Below, piece by piece: positions 14,831 through 22,314 of a stretch of 53,490 bases of DNA (position 1 is the first letter of the stretch; each line of letters opens with the position of its first letter). This stretch comes from Dehalococcoidia bacterium. GTDB lineage: Bacteria; Chloroflexota; Dehalococcoidia; DSTF01; JACRBR01. Under the pieces are notes generated by a model. It ran no database searches and had not been told where the DNA came from. It was given only the letters and a program-made list of their open reading frames with translations. The position numbers and the translations under genes are program-made. Location of the stretch: the NCBI GenBank assembly GCA_040902535.1, contig JBBDXD010000015.1, positions 61,171-114,660 of the forward strand. Direction: 5' to 3'.

Positions 14831-15286
14831 ATGGACAAGCGCCAACAGATCGACGCCGTGCGCAACGAGCTTGCGCTGCTCCTGGCGGCCACCGGCGGGC
14901 TGGACGAAGCGGCGCTCACCATCCCCGGCATCGGCGAATGGAGCGTGCGCGAGGTCATCGCGCACATCACGGGTTGGGCCCTGCTCGACACGCGTATCCT
15001 GCAGCGGCTCGCGCGCGGAGAACGTCCGTTGCCCGAAGGCGAGGAGTACGGCACGGGCGAAGAGCGCAACCCGGGCTACGCCGCCGAAGCGCGCACGAAG
15101 ACCGCAGCCGCCGTCATCGACGAGCTGCGCGCCGCGTTCGCCGCACTCATCGATGCGGCGGAAGCGCTGCCAGAAGAGCGATTCGAGCAAGGCAGGACGG
15201 CGCAGCGCATCATGCAAAGCGACGGCTCCGACCACATGGCCGCTCATCGCCGCGAAATCGAAGAGTTCAGCCGCCGCCCATCCTGA
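14831..15286 (+). CDS. DinB/ClbS-like four-helix protein
   Basis: A 151-residue, all-helical protein. The start MDKRQQIDAVRNELALLLAA and the IPGIGEWSVREVIAHITGWA segment match the DinB/mycothiol-dependent isomerase-like superfamily, in which His residues of IAHITGW and of the C-terminal DHMAAHRREI bind a metal. Members are thiol-dependent transferases or, like ClbS, self-protection proteins. The ATG at 14831 was chosen because the first helix starts there; an in-frame ATG at 14807 would overlap the preceding gene by 19 nt. It probably forms a two-gene unit with the PPOX gene. Substrate unknown. Confidence 0.78.
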   Translation: MDKRQQIDAVRNELALLLAATGGLDEAALTIPGIGEWSVREVIAHITGWALLDTRILQRLARGERPLPEGEEYGTGEERNPGYAAEARTKTAAAVIDELRAAFAALIDAAEALPEERFEQGRTAQRIMQSDGSDHMAAHRREIEEFSRRPS

Positions 15287-15293
15287 CCCAGGC

Positions 15294-15412
15294 GACCCGC
15301 GACCAGCGACCAGCAACCAGCGACCAGCAACCAGCGACCAGCAACCAGCGACCAGCAACCAGCAACCAGCGACCAGCAACCAGCGACCAGCCTTCAGCCT
15401 CCAGCCTCCAGA
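15294..15412 (+). repeat. Long heptamer array, CRACCAG family
   Basis: About 17 consecutive 7-bp units alternate mainly between GACCAGC and AACCAGC, giving a higher-order 14-bp period, then decay to TTCAGCC/TCCAGCC near the end. There are no unique spacers, so it is not a CRISPR array. It fills the gap between the DinB-like and PPOX genes. Confidence 0.93.
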
Positions 15413-15477
15413 TCCCGTTGACATCCCATCCACCCCCGCCCTACCGTTCGATCACTGAACAACGTTCGGAGGCCGCC

Positions 15478-16098
15478 ATGACCGACACCATGTACCACGA
15501 AGGCAATCGCGCCCTTCAGGAACGCTTCGATACGCGCCGCCTCGCCGACCGCCTCGGAGAAGCGATCGTCAAAGACCACTTCGACCCGCACGACAAGGCC
15601 TTCATCGAAGTGCTCGACATGTTCTTCCTCGCCACCGTCGATGCCGATGGCCACGCCAACTGCTCCTACAAGGGCGGCGAGCCCGGCTTCGTGCGTGTCG
15701 TCGATGCGCACACGCTCGCGTTCCCCAACTACGACGGCAACGGCATGTACCTGTCGATGGGCAATCTCGCCGAGACGCGCCAGATCGGCATGCTCTTCAT
15801 CAACTTCGAAGAGCAGCACCGGATGCGCGTCAACGGCGAGGCTTCCATCGATCCCAACGATCCGTTGATGGCCGAATATCCGGAGGCGCAGTTCATCGTC
15901 CGCGTGACGCCGCGCGAAGTGTTCCCGAACTGCCCGCGCTACATCCACAAGTACCAGCTCGTCGAACGCTCGCGTTTCGTGCCGAAGGACGCCTGCGACA
16001 CACCGGTGCCCGCATGGAAGAAGGGCGACTGGGTCGCCGACGTCCTGCCGGAGCAAGATCCCGCGCGCGCCCAGGATCGCGAGGTCGTCGACCGCTGA
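15478..16098 (+). CDS. Pyridoxamine 5'-phosphate oxidase family protein
   Basis: A 206-residue flavin split-barrel protein, longer than the 149-residue paralog at 14376. DMFFLATVDADGHANCSYKG is the FMN-binding strand pair; LAFPNYDGNGMYLSMGNLAE and IGMLFINFEEQHRMRVNGEA continue the barrel; a conserved NCPRYIHKYQLVERS motif lies near residue 160, followed by a family-specific C-terminal tail. A strong CGGAGG lies 5 nt before the ATG at 15478; the frame is open further upstream only through the heptamer array. Such proteins are generally annotated as PPOX-type oxidoreductases. Substrate unknown. Confidence 0.83.
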   Translation: MTDTMYHEGNRALQERFDTRRLADRLGEAIVKDHFDPHDKAFIEVLDMFFLATVDADGHANCSYKGGEPGFVRVVDAHTLAFPNYDGNGMYLSMGNLAETRQIGMLFINFEEQHRMRVNGEASIDPNDPLMAEYPEAQFIVRVTPREVFPNCPRYIHKYQLVERSRFVPKDACDTPVPAWKKGDWVADVLPEQDPARAQDREVVDR

Positions 16099-16425
16099 CC
16101 GGGCGCTAAGCGGGAGAAGTCGCGCCCGCGATGACCCCGCGCAAAACGCGCCGAACGCGGTCATTCAGAGCGAAGCGAAGCATCTCCCGACACGACAATC
16201 TCGACCCGCACACCGGCCCGCCGCATAACGTCATCCTGAGCGCACGCGAAGGATCCCGTCACGGCGACACCTGCCTCTCGCGCACACCGAGCCGGCGACT
16301 GCCATTCCTGCCGATTCTCCGCCGCCGCGCAACAGATCCATCGGGATCGCCTCCCTCCACACACGCACGCAACAACGCCCGCGCGACTTCTTGCCGGCTC
16401 GCAATCGCGCAGCAACAATGCCGGC
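16099..16425. other. Gene-free spacer with two REP-like elements
   Basis: REP-like copies lie at 16160-16195 (GTCATTCAGAGCGAAGCGAA) and 16230-16265 (GTCATCCTGAGCGCACGCGA). The second shares a longer context (CCGCATA before it, GTCACGGCGAC after it) with the copy at 24758. Nothing else is recognised. Confidence 0.75.
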
Positions 16426-16587
16426 GTGGAACGCGAAACGCGTCGCTACATGAGTGGCGTGGCGCTCGGCGGCATCGCGGTGCTGCTCGTCATGCTCGAC
16501 GACCTCGTCGTCGTCCCGTGGCGGCGCCGCAAGATCGAGGAGGCGGAGCGGCGCAGAGGCCCGAAAATCGTCGCCTCCGGCGAATAA
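16426..16587 (+). CDS. Possible 53-residue single-pass membrane protein
   Basis: GTG at 16426 opens a 53-residue frame: MERETRRY, a hydrophobic segment VALGGIAVLLVMLDDLVVV, then a charged tail (WRRRKIEEAERRRGP). An in-frame ATG at 16450 would give 45 residues. The helix followed by positive charges fits a single-pass protein with its C-terminus in the cytoplasm. No ribosome binding site or promoter hexamer was found at either start, so expression is uncertain. It ends 61 nt before the Nudix gene. Confidence 0.4.
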   Translation: MERETRRYMSGVALGGIAVLLVMLDDLVVVPWRRRKIEEAERRRGPKIVASGE

Positions 16588-16636
16588 GACTGCGCGCTTC
16601 CCGCAGGTTGAAGCGCCGACGTTCCGCCCCGCTCGC

Positions 16637-16642
16637 TATACT
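16637..16642 (+). promoter_or_regulatory. -10 hexamer TATACT, probable leaderless start
   Basis: TATACT ends 6 nt before the ATG at 16649 and there is no Shine-Dalgarno sequence. Confidence 0.55.
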
Positions 16643-16648
16643 CGCGCG

Positions 16649-17602
16649 ATGGCCGACAACGAGATCGTGTACCCGCAAGCAGGTGCGTTTCGCGCCTCCA
16701 CCGGCGTCTACGCTCAGCGCGACGGCAAGATCCTGATCCTCAAGCGCGCCATGGGCGACATGACCGGCGGCTGGTACCTCCCCGGCGGCGCCGTCGATGA
16801 TGGCGAAGACGACCTTGCCGCCGCCGCGTGCCGCGAACTGCTCGAAGAGACCGGGCTGGTGCCCGCCGGTCCGCTCACGCTCGTCAACACGCAGTTGATG
16901 CCCTTCTACAGCACACCCACGGTCGATGTCGTCTTCGCGTGTGACTGCCCGGACGGCGACGTCGTGCTCAGCGACGAGCACTCCGCCGCGCGCTGGATCG
17001 ACGCGCGCGAATACCTGGACCGCTACTTCAAGGACGAATACATCGCCGCCATGGATGAGCGCGACGCGCGCGTCGCGACGATCATGCGCCGGGTCCGGCA
17101 TGAGATCGAGATCTACATCGACTGGCGCGACCATCAGTTCCTCGACCGGCAACTGCGTGTACTGCGTCTCACGGCGGAGATGTACGTGATCCGCGACGGC
17201 AAGATGCTCATCCTCAAACGCAACGGCGGCCTGGGCGACGGCGTGTGGTACCTGCCCGGCGGCATCGTCGAGCCGGGCGAAGATCCCGCCGACGCCGCCG
17301 TGCGCGAGACGTTCGAAGAGTCCGGCCTGCGCGTCGAAGACCCGCGCCTGCTCCGCATCTGGAGCTACCGCGCGGAAAACGGCCTCGATGCCTTCCACGC
17401 CGCGTACTTCGCGGACGCGCCGGCCGGCGATGTCGTGCTCAGCAACGAGCACAGCGCATATCGATGGATCGATCCGGCGGAGTACGCGTCGCGCTACTGC
17501 AGCGCCCAAGTCGAATCGGCAATGCCGCAATGGGAGAGTTGGTTTCGCGGCGTGCGCCGCAACTGCCAGCTGGCTGCGCAGATGATGGCGCCCACCCTAT
17601 AA
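16649..17602 (+). CDS. Tandem-domain Nudix hydrolase
   Basis: A 317-residue protein with two Nudix domains. Nudix enzymes split nucleoside diphosphates linked to another moiety. Domain 1 has WYLPGGAVDDGED and CRELLEETGL (box at about 47-70); domain 2 has WYLPGGIVEPGEDP and VRETFEESGL (box at about 204-226). Domain 2 matches GX5EX7REUXEEXGU exactly. Domain 1 has one extra residue between the first Glu and the RE pair, though its REXXEE core is intact. Both end in a similar DVVLSNEHSAYRWID segment, showing duplication. A linker of about 50 residues (DERDARVATIMRRVRHEIEI) separates them. The start is set by a TATACT 6 nt upstream. It overlaps the convergent MBL gene by 6 nt. Confidence 0.88.
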   Translation: MADNEIVYPQAGAFRASTGVYAQRDGKILILKRAMGDMTGGWYLPGGAVDDGEDDLAAAACRELLEETGLVPAGPLTLVNTQLMPFYSTPTVDVVFACDCPDGDVVLSDEHSAARWIDAREYLDRYFKDEYIAAMDERDARVATIMRRVRHEIEIYIDWRDHQFLDRQLRVLRLTAEMYVIRDGKMLILKRNGGLGDGVWYLPGGIVEPGEDPADAAVRETFEESGLRVEDPRLLRIWSYRAENGLDAFHAAYFADAPAGDVVLSNEHSAYRWIDPAEYASRYCSAQVESAMPQWESWFRGVRRNCQLAAQMMAPTL

Positions 17603-18268
17603 CGCGGCTCGCGGCTCCCAGTACGCGTGATCGTGACTGAAGTACACGCGACGTGGCGCCAGATCCACCAGCTTCCCTACATTCGACGCGACATCCGCGT
17701 GACCTTCCGGATGCGCGATGGCATCCCGAAACTCATCCGCAGTCTCGACGGCCTGCCCGGCGATCACGATCGCGCCGTCTTCCGTGTCCACGATCACGGA
17801 CTGATGCCCCGGCGTGTGGCCCGGCGTCGCCACCACCCGCACGCCGGGCGCGATCTCCGCGTCACCGCTCACCATCTGGAAGCGCGCCGCTTCGAACGCG
17901 ATCCACTCCGCCACAGTGTATCCCGGTTCGAGCGCTGCCGTGTACTCGTCGGACTGCACGTACGCCGGCACGTCCGCAAACAGCGCGTTGCCGCCGCAAT
18001 GGTCGAAGTGCAGGTGCGTGTTGACGATCGCCGTCACGTCGCTCCGCGCGATGCCATGCGCCGCGAGCGCCTCGTCGACCGAGAAGCGCGTCGGCGCGTA
18101 CACGCGGTCGATCAGCCGATGCGCCGGCCCGATGCCCGTATCGACGAGCACGACGCCGCCGTCCGTGCGGATCGCGAACGCCAACACCGGCCCGGTGCCC
18201 GTGCGCGGGTGCTGCGGCGGATAGGTGACATCCGCCAGGTGTACGGCAATGACGCCGCTTGCGCTCAT
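17597..18268 (-). CDS. MBL-fold metallohydrolase
   Basis: A 223-residue metallo-beta-lactamase-fold protein of the lactonase/glyoxalase II type. NTHLHFDHCGGN gives H85, H87, D89 and H90; TPGHTPGH gives H151; YFSHDHAYW gives the last histidine (H212). The bridging Asp expected in the GDA position reads AGQAVE (Q172), so the second metal site may be altered. AHL lactonases, quorum-quenching relatives and general esterases all share this layout; the substrate cannot be named. The ATG at 18268 overlaps the TGA of the upstream yjbQ gene (18265-18268), so the two are translationally coupled. Confidence 0.85.
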   Translation of the reverse strand: MSASGVIAVHLADVTYPPQHPRTGTGPVLAFAIRTDGGVVLVDTGIGPAHRLIDRVYAPTRFSVDEALAAHGIARSDVTAIVNTHLHFDHCGGNALFADVPAYVQSDEYTAALEPGYTVAEWIAFEAARFQMVSGDAEIAPGVRVVATPGHTPGHQSVIVDTEDGAIVIAGQAVETADEFRDAIAHPEGHADVASNVGKLVDLAPRRVYFSHDHAYWEPRAAL

Positions 18269-18681
18269 TCGCCCAGGATCGCCACGTCTACTTCGCGCAG
18301 CCGCGATTCGTATAGCTCGACGAGGTACAGGTGCTGCCACGTCCCGACATCGATGCGTCCGTTGCGCACCGGCACCCACGTCGACTCGCCGAACAGCATC
18401 GACGTCGCCAGGTGCGCCACGGCGTTCTCCGCCCCCTCTTCGATGTGCCGGTACATGCGATCAGTCGGAAACGTCGCGTACACCGCGTCCTTCATGTCGA
18501 TGTGCAGGCGCGGGTCCGGCTCGTTGCACATGATCGCCGCCGTCGTGTGCCGGCTGCGCACCAGCGCAATCCCCTCCCGCACGCCGGACCGCGTGATCGC
18601 CTCCGCAACCTCCGCCGTGATCTCGACGAAATGGCCGATGCCGCGCGTATGGACCGTGATCTTGTCGAGTTTGGTCTGCAT
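18265..18681 (-). CDS. yjbQ: YjbQ family protein (UPF0047)
   Basis: A 138-residue protein of the conserved YjbQ family. SRHTTAAIMCNEPDPRLHID, the HIEEGAENAVAHLATSM helix and GRIDVGTWQHLYLVELYE are the family's signature segments, with conserved His residues clustering at a trimer interface. Some members are described as having secondary thiamin-phosphate synthase activity; the cellular role is not settled. A strong AGGAGG lies 5 nt before the ATG. It overlaps the MBL gene by 4 nt, so the two form a tight two-gene unit. Confidence 0.9.
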   Translation of the reverse strand: MQTKLDKITVHTRGIGHFVEITAEVAEAITRSGVREGIALVRSRHTTAAIMCNEPDPRLHIDMKDAVYATFPTDRMYRHIEEGAENAVAHLATSMLFGESTWVPVRNGRIDVGTWQHLYLVELYESRLREVDVAILGE

Positions 18682-18828
18682 CGCCGCCTCCTGTGCCTAT
18701 TGAACCACAGCCGCCCGCCCCCACTCCTCCACCCCCGTCGCCGACGGCACGGCGTCCGCCCCACGATCCCAACCCAGAAAGCGTGCACCCGTACGATCAC
18801 CACCGAGCAACGTCATTGCCTTCTACCC

Positions 18829-18862
18829 TTTGCTGTTTGCTGTCGGCTGTCTGCTGTTTGCC
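18829..18862 (+). repeat. Heptamer array, TTTGCTG family
   Basis: Degenerate TTTGCTG/TCGGCTG/TCTGCTG units with a 7-bp period lie just before the promoter of the small gene at 18894. Confidence 0.75.
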
Positions 18863-18881
18863 ACTCCCCACCACCTCCCCC

Positions 18882-18887
18882 TACGAT
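18882..18887 (+). promoter_or_regulatory. -10 hexamer TACGAT, probable leaderless start
   Basis: TACGAT ends 6 nt before the ATG at 18894; no Shine-Dalgarno sequence is present. Confidence 0.5.
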
Positions 18888-18893
18888 CCCGCT

Positions 18894-19088
18894 ATGCCCG
18901 ATGAGTCCGGTGCCTTGAAGCCCGTCGGCGGCGGCGGCAGGACGTTCCTCGGCGTCCGCCGCATGATGCCCCAGCCCGATGGCGTGCACCTCTTCGATGA
19001 CGACGGCGCAGAGATCGCCGTCGTCCGTTACGGCGAGCAAGTCTACGTCAACGGCCGCGTCATCAGCTTCTCCCCGCCCAAGCCCTAG
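18894..19088 (+). CDS. Small hypothetical protein, 64 residues
   Basis: Not recognised. The product starts MPDESGALKPVGGGGR and then has alternating hydrophobic and charged stretches (DGVHLFDDDGAEIAVVRYG, EQVYVNGRVISF) that look like four or five short beta strands, a possible small barrel or SH3-like fold. It has no signal peptide or membrane segment. The perfectly placed TACGAT hexamer 6 nt before the ATG supports expression. Heptamer arrays flank it on both sides. Conservation in relatives would decide whether it is real. Confidence 0.55.
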   Translation: MPDESGALKPVGGGGRTFLGVRRMMPQPDGVHLFDDDGAEIAVVRYGEQVYVNGRVISFSPPKP

Positions 19089-19129
19089 GCAACTTTTGTC
19101 ATTTGGCTCCCCGTCGTCTACTCGGTGTC

Positions 19130-19231
19130 CTTTGCTGTTTGCTCTTTGCTGTTTGCCGCCCCTCCCCCGTCGCTCTTTGCTGTTTGCCGCCCCTCCCCCG
19201 TTGCTCTTTGCTGTTTGCTGTCCCCTCCCCG
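19130..19231 (+). repeat. Heptamer array TTTGCTG with 31-bp tandem superrepeat
   Basis: Three 31-bp units start at 19141, 19172 and 19203. Each begins GCTCTTTGCTGTTTGC and ends in a C-rich CCCCTCCCC stretch. The first half of each unit is itself built from 7-bp TTTGCTG-like words. Confidence 0.9.
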
Positions 19232-19260
19232 TAGTCTTTCGCCAGACGAGGAGGCCCGCC

Positions 19261-19764
19261 ATGCCGAAGATGGAATCGTTCGATGTCACCACCGGCGTCG
19301 ACCTGCAAGAGGTCGATAACGCTGTCAACCAGGCTCGCAAGGAGATCTCGCAGCGGTACGACTTCAAAGGCCAAAAAGCGGAGATCGACTACGATCGCAA
19401 AGCGGGCACATTGACCCTGCACGCGTCCGATGACTTCTACCTCGACCAGATGTGGAACGTGCTGCGCGAGCGCATGATCAGCCGCAAGGTGCCCGTCAAG
19501 AACCTTCATCGCGAGAACGTCGAGCCAGCGGGCGGCGGCACGGTGCGCCAGAACGTCATGCTCAAGCAGGGGCTGTCGCAGGACACTGCCCGCGCCATCG
19601 TCAAGCTGCTGAAGGACCAGAAGCTGAAGAAAATCCAGTCGCAGATCCAGGGCGATGCCGTCCGCATCTCCGGCCCCTCGCGCGATGAGTTGCAGTCGGT
19701 CATCCAGCTCTTGAAAAGTCAGGACTACGATGTCGAATTGGAGTTCGGCAACTACCGCACCTGA
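19261..19764 (+). CDS. yajQ: YajQ family nucleotide-binding protein
   Basis: A 167-residue protein of full family length. MESFDVTTGVDLQEVDNAVN, the QRYDFKGQKAEIDY segment and SRDELQSVIQLLKSQDYD are hallmarks of YajQ, which has two ferredoxin-like halves. Some homologs bind cyclic di-GMP and act as effectors of a transcription factor; others bind tRNA or nucleotides. The ligand here is unproven. A strong GAGGAGG lies 6-7 nt before the ATG. It stands alone between two repeat arrays. No cyclic di-GMP cyclase or phosphodiesterase gene is seen in the window. Confidence 0.93.
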   Translation: MPKMESFDVTTGVDLQEVDNAVNQARKEISQRYDFKGQKAEIDYDRKAGTLTLHASDDFYLDQMWNVLRERMISRKVPVKNLHRENVEPAGGGTVRQNVMLKQGLSQDTARAIVKLLKDQKLKKIQSQIQGDAVRISGPSRDELQSVIQLLKSQDYDVELEFGNYRT

Positions 19765-19800
19765 GGCCGCACCTAACCACGATCACCAGACTGACTCACC

Positions 19801-19850
19801 ACGAGCGACCAGCGACCAGCGACCAGCGGCCAGCGGCCAGCGACCAGCCG
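19801..19850 (+). repeat. Heptamer array, CRACCAG family
   Basis: About seven units of CGACCAG/CGGCCAG follow the yajQ stop and end about 19 bases before a TATAAT promoter hexamer. Confidence 0.88.
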
Positions 19851-19868
19851 CCTAAACCAACCCGCACC

Positions 19869-19874
19869 TATAAT
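19869..19874 (+). promoter_or_regulatory. -10 hexamer TATAAT, probable leaderless start
   Basis: A consensus TATAAT ends 5 nt before the GTG at 19880 with no Shine-Dalgarno sequence. It is the clearest promoter hexamer in the window. No good -35 is seen; that region is the heptamer array. Confidence 0.6.
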
Positions 19875-19879
19875 CGAGC

Positions 19880-20539
19880 GTGTCCTCGGAAACGCCGTCC
19901 TTACCGTCACCGGAGGCGCGCTCTGGCAAGCGCATCGTCTACCTGAATCGCCGCGTCGCGTTCATCGAGCCGCATCGCATCAACGTGCGCCCGGCGCTCG
20001 CTGCGGCGCTGCTGCCGCTGCTCGGCCTGATGTCCGGCGTGGCGGCCTTCGTAGCTATCATCCTGTGGCTCGGCAGCCTCCCGTTCTTCCTCGTCGTGGT
20101 GCTGCTGGTGTATGCAGTCCTCGCCATCCCCCTTGCGGGCATCGGATTCGTGTATACGATTGCCGGGGCCAACGTTGTATTCGAGAAGGACAAGCAGTCC
20201 GGTGTCTGGCAGCAGGGATTCCTCGGCATGGGTGTCGGTACGACGGAACTCGTGCCCTTCTGGAAGATCGACGAGATCCGCATCGAAGAGACCACCGGCG
20301 GCCAGCGCTGGCAGGGCGAACGCGAAGACCTCGCGCAGTTCGAAATCGTCCTTATGAAGGTGAGCGGCAAGCGTTTGAAAATCGGCGACATCATCGTCGC
20401 GCGCTCGATGGTCCGCGAGGGACTCGCCGACGTGCGCGAGGTCGCCGAGGCGATCGCGGACATGACCGGCAAGCCACTCGTCGCGCCCGAAGTCGTGCGC
20501 CGCCGCAGACCGGTCGATGACGAGGCGGACGCATCGTGA
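19880..20539 (+). CDS. Two-helix membrane protein of unknown function
   Basis: Not recognised. A 219-residue protein with an N-terminal cytoplasmic stretch of about 35 residues, two adjacent hydrophobic helices (about 37-62 and 63-92) separated by a short turn, and a soluble C-terminal domain of about 110 residues (LVPFWKIDEIRIEETTGGQR, then FEIVLMKVSGKRLKIGDIIV). This layout is like PH-like membrane proteins in which a beta-rich domain follows a helical hairpin. The GTG start is placed by the TATAAT 5 nt upstream. Its TGA overlaps the GTG of the following glycosyltransferase (GTGA at 20536-20539), so they are translationally coupled and may work together at the membrane. Confidence 0.75.
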   Translation: MSSETPSLPSPEARSGKRIVYLNRRVAFIEPHRINVRPALAAALLPLLGLMSGVAAFVAIILWLGSLPFFLVVVLLVYAVLAIPLAGIGFVYTIAGANVVFEKDKQSGVWQQGFLGMGVGTTELVPFWKIDEIRIEETTGGQRWQGEREDLAQFEIVLMKVSGKRLKIGDIIVARSMVREGLADVREVAEAIADMTGKPLVAPEVVRRRRPVDDEADAS

Positions 20540-21354
20540 TCGCGACGCACCCCGCCGCCGTCGAGACGCAGCGCGTCGAATCGCGGCCCTTCGCGTCCTA
20601 CGTCATGCCCGCGTTCAACGAAGAGGCGCGCCTCCCCGCGAGCCTCGATCGCGTCATCGCGTTTCTGGCGCAGCAACGCTTCGCCGCCGAAATCGTCGTC
20701 GCCGATGACGGCAGCCGCGATCGCACGCCCCGGATCGTGCGCGCGCGTGAGGACGCGGGATTGCCATCGAACGTGACATTGCGGTTGGTGCAGCACGAAC
20801 ACAACGAGGGCAAGGGCGCCGCGATCCGCACCGGTTGCCTGGCGGCCCGCGGCGAGTATGTGTTCTTCATGGACGCCGACCTCGCGACGCCGCCCGAGGA
20901 CTCTCTGCGACTCCTCGCCTGCCTCGAAGAAGGTCACCCCGTCGTCGCCGGCAGCCGCATCCAACCGGACGGCTCCGACATGCGCGAGTCGCAGCCGACG
21001 CAGCGCCGCACGGCTGGCCGCATCTTCACCACCATGCGCAAGGCAATCGGCGTGCTGCGCGACATCGAGGACACGCAATGCCCGATGAAGGGGTTCCGCC
21101 ACGACGCCGCGCGGGCTGTCTTCGAGCGCCAGCGCCTGGAGGGCTGGATCTTCGACGCTGAGGTGCTCCACATCGCCCGCAAGCTTGGTTACCCGATCGT
21201 CTCCGTGCCGGTCACCTGGCAGCACGTCGAAGGCTCACGTCTCCGTATGCGCCCGAAACAAGCGTGGGAGGTGCTGCGCGACCTCGTGAAGCTGCGCTTC
21301 CTCTACGGCAACGTCGCCGCGCCGCCCGCCGTCCCCACCCCGACAGACTCCTGA
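20536..21354 (+). CDS. Family 2 glycosyltransferase, dolichyl-phosphate sugar synthase-like
   Basis: A 272-residue GT-A enzyme without membrane helices. SYVMPAFNEEARLPASLDRV starts the domain, EIVVADDGSRDRTPRIV is the nucleotide site, EGKGAAIRTGCLAARGEYVFF leads into the metal-binding DADLATPPED, and DTQCPMKGFRHDAARAVFE with GWIFDAEVLHIARKLGY is typical of dolichyl/undecaprenyl-phosphate glucosyl- or mannosyltransferases (Alg5/Dpm1-like). Such enzymes make polyprenyl-phosphate sugars used as donors outside the membrane. The GTG start overlaps the stop of the membrane-protein gene. The lipid and sugar are inferred from family only. Confidence 0.87.
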   Translation: MIATHPAAVETQRVESRPFASYVMPAFNEEARLPASLDRVIAFLAQQRFAAEIVVADDGSRDRTPRIVRAREDAGLPSNVTLRLVQHEHNEGKGAAIRTGCLAARGEYVFFMDADLATPPEDSLRLLACLEEGHPVVAGSRIQPDGSDMRESQPTQRRTAGRIFTTMRKAIGVLRDIEDTQCPMKGFRHDAARAVFERQRLEGWIFDAEVLHIARKLGYPIVSVPVTWQHVEGSRLRMRPKQAWEVLRDLVKLRFLYGNVAAPPAVPTPTDS

Positions 21355-21360
21355 CATATC

Positions 21361-21437
21361 CTGTCTACGGACTGTCAGGAGACGTAATTCCCCGTTCGAC
21401 TTCCTGCCACTATGCTGTCAGTAGCCCTGTCGTACAG
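21361..21437 (+). promoter_or_regulatory. Putative control region with repeated CTGTC boxes
   Basis: CTGTC occurs at 21361, 21372, 21415 and 21427, the last within the palindromic CTGTCGTACAG (21427-21437). A TATGCT at 21411-21416 may be a -10 box. The boxes lie upstream of the VOC gene pair and could be operator sites for the WYL-type regulator encoded at 22682. This is inference from placement only. Confidence 0.35.
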
Positions 21438-21490
21438 TGTCTCTCTCGCACCGACAGGAGGCGCGGGGCTTCACCGAAGGACGGACACAC

Positions 21491-21865
21491 ATGAAGGTCG
21501 ACAGCTTCTTCCTCAACATCACCAGCGAAGACCCGGAGCGCTTGTTTGCGTTCTACCGCGACATCGTCGGGCTGACGCCGAAACCGGAGATGGGCGAATG
21601 GTCGCTCGACATGGGCGGCGCCACCCTCGGCATCGACGGCCACAGCGGCACCCGCGGCCCCGCCAAGGAGCCGACGCGCTGGCTGCCCAACCTCTTCGTC
21701 GAGAGTATCGATGCGGAGCAGAAGCGCCTCGAAGATCAGGGCGTGAAGTTCATACGCAACCAGGGCAAGGAGTTCTGGGGCGGCGTGATCTCCACGTTCG
21801 TCGATCCGGACGGCAACTACGCGCAGCTCATCGAGTATCGCCCGCAGCCCGCGCCGGCGAAGTAA
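21491..21865 (+). CDS. VOC (glyoxalase/bleomycin-resistance fold) protein, copy 1
   Basis: A 124-residue protein with one vicinal-oxygen-chelate domain made of two beta-alpha-beta-beta-beta units. FFLNITSEDPERLFAFYRDI and GLTPKPEMGEWSLDMGGATL begin it, and STFVDPDGNYAQLIEY ends it with the conserved DPDGN and metal-ligand Glu. VOC proteins are metal-dependent lyases, isomerases or dioxygenases, or bind toxic compounds. It is about two-thirds identical by eye to the next gene and shares its 3' end and spacer, so the pair arose by tandem duplication (unit 412 bp). Start at the ATG at 21491 behind a modest GAAGGA. Confidence 0.88.
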   Translation: MKVDSFFLNITSEDPERLFAFYRDIVGLTPKPEMGEWSLDMGGATLGIDGHSGTRGPAKEPTRWLPNLFVESIDAEQKRLEDQGVKFIRNQGKEFWGGVISTFVDPDGNYAQLIEYRPQPAPAK

Positions 21866-21902
21866 GCGTGCAACCCGCACAGGAAAACGGAGTAAGGACG
21901 AC

Positions 21903-22277
21903 ATGAAGGTAAACGAAGTCTTCGTGAACATCACGAGCGACGATCCCGCGCGACTGATCGCGTTTTACCGCGACGTCGTCGGACTGACGCCTAAGCCCGG
22001 TCTGAGTGAATTTGCGTTCGACCTCGGCACGATGACCCTGGGCTTCGATGGCCACAGCGACACGCGTGGCAAAGCCGGCGAACCATCGCGCTGGCTGCTG
22101 AACTTCTCCGTCGATGATCTCCAGGCCGAAGAACAGCGACTCACCGCCCAGGGAGTTGAGTTCATCCGCAGCCGCGGCCGCGAGACGTGGGGCGGGCTGA
22201 TCTCAACGTTCCTCGATCCCGACGGCAACTACCTCCAACTGATCGAGTATCGCCCGCAGCCCGCGCCGGCGAAGTAA
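21903..22277 (+). CDS. VOC (glyoxalase/bleomycin-resistance fold) protein, copy 2
   Basis: A 124-residue paralog of the preceding gene, same length and layout: VFVNITSDDPARLIAFYRDV, GLTPKPGLSEFAFDLGTMTL, and the end STFLDPDGNYLQLIEY. The last 24 coding bases and the first 20 or so of the downstream spacer are identical in both copies, which argues for a recent duplication or gene conversion at that end, while the middle has diverged. Two VOC subunits could form a hetero-oligomer or handle two substrates. They precede a WYL/YafY-type regulator, a common arrangement for detoxification genes. Confidence 0.88.
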   Translation: MKVNEVFVNITSDDPARLIAFYRDVVGLTPKPGLSEFAFDLGTMTLGFDGHSDTRGKAGEPSRWLLNFSVDDLQAEEQRLTAQGVEFIRSRGRETWGGLISTFLDPDGNYLQLIEYRPQPAPAK

Positions 22278-22314
22278 GCGTGCAACCCGCACAGGAAGGC
22301 GGAACAGGAACGAC

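Noticed and set aside
15294-15412. Possible CRISPR array
   Set aside because: The repeat unit is 7 bp (or 14 bp) with no unique spacers, and no cas gene is present.
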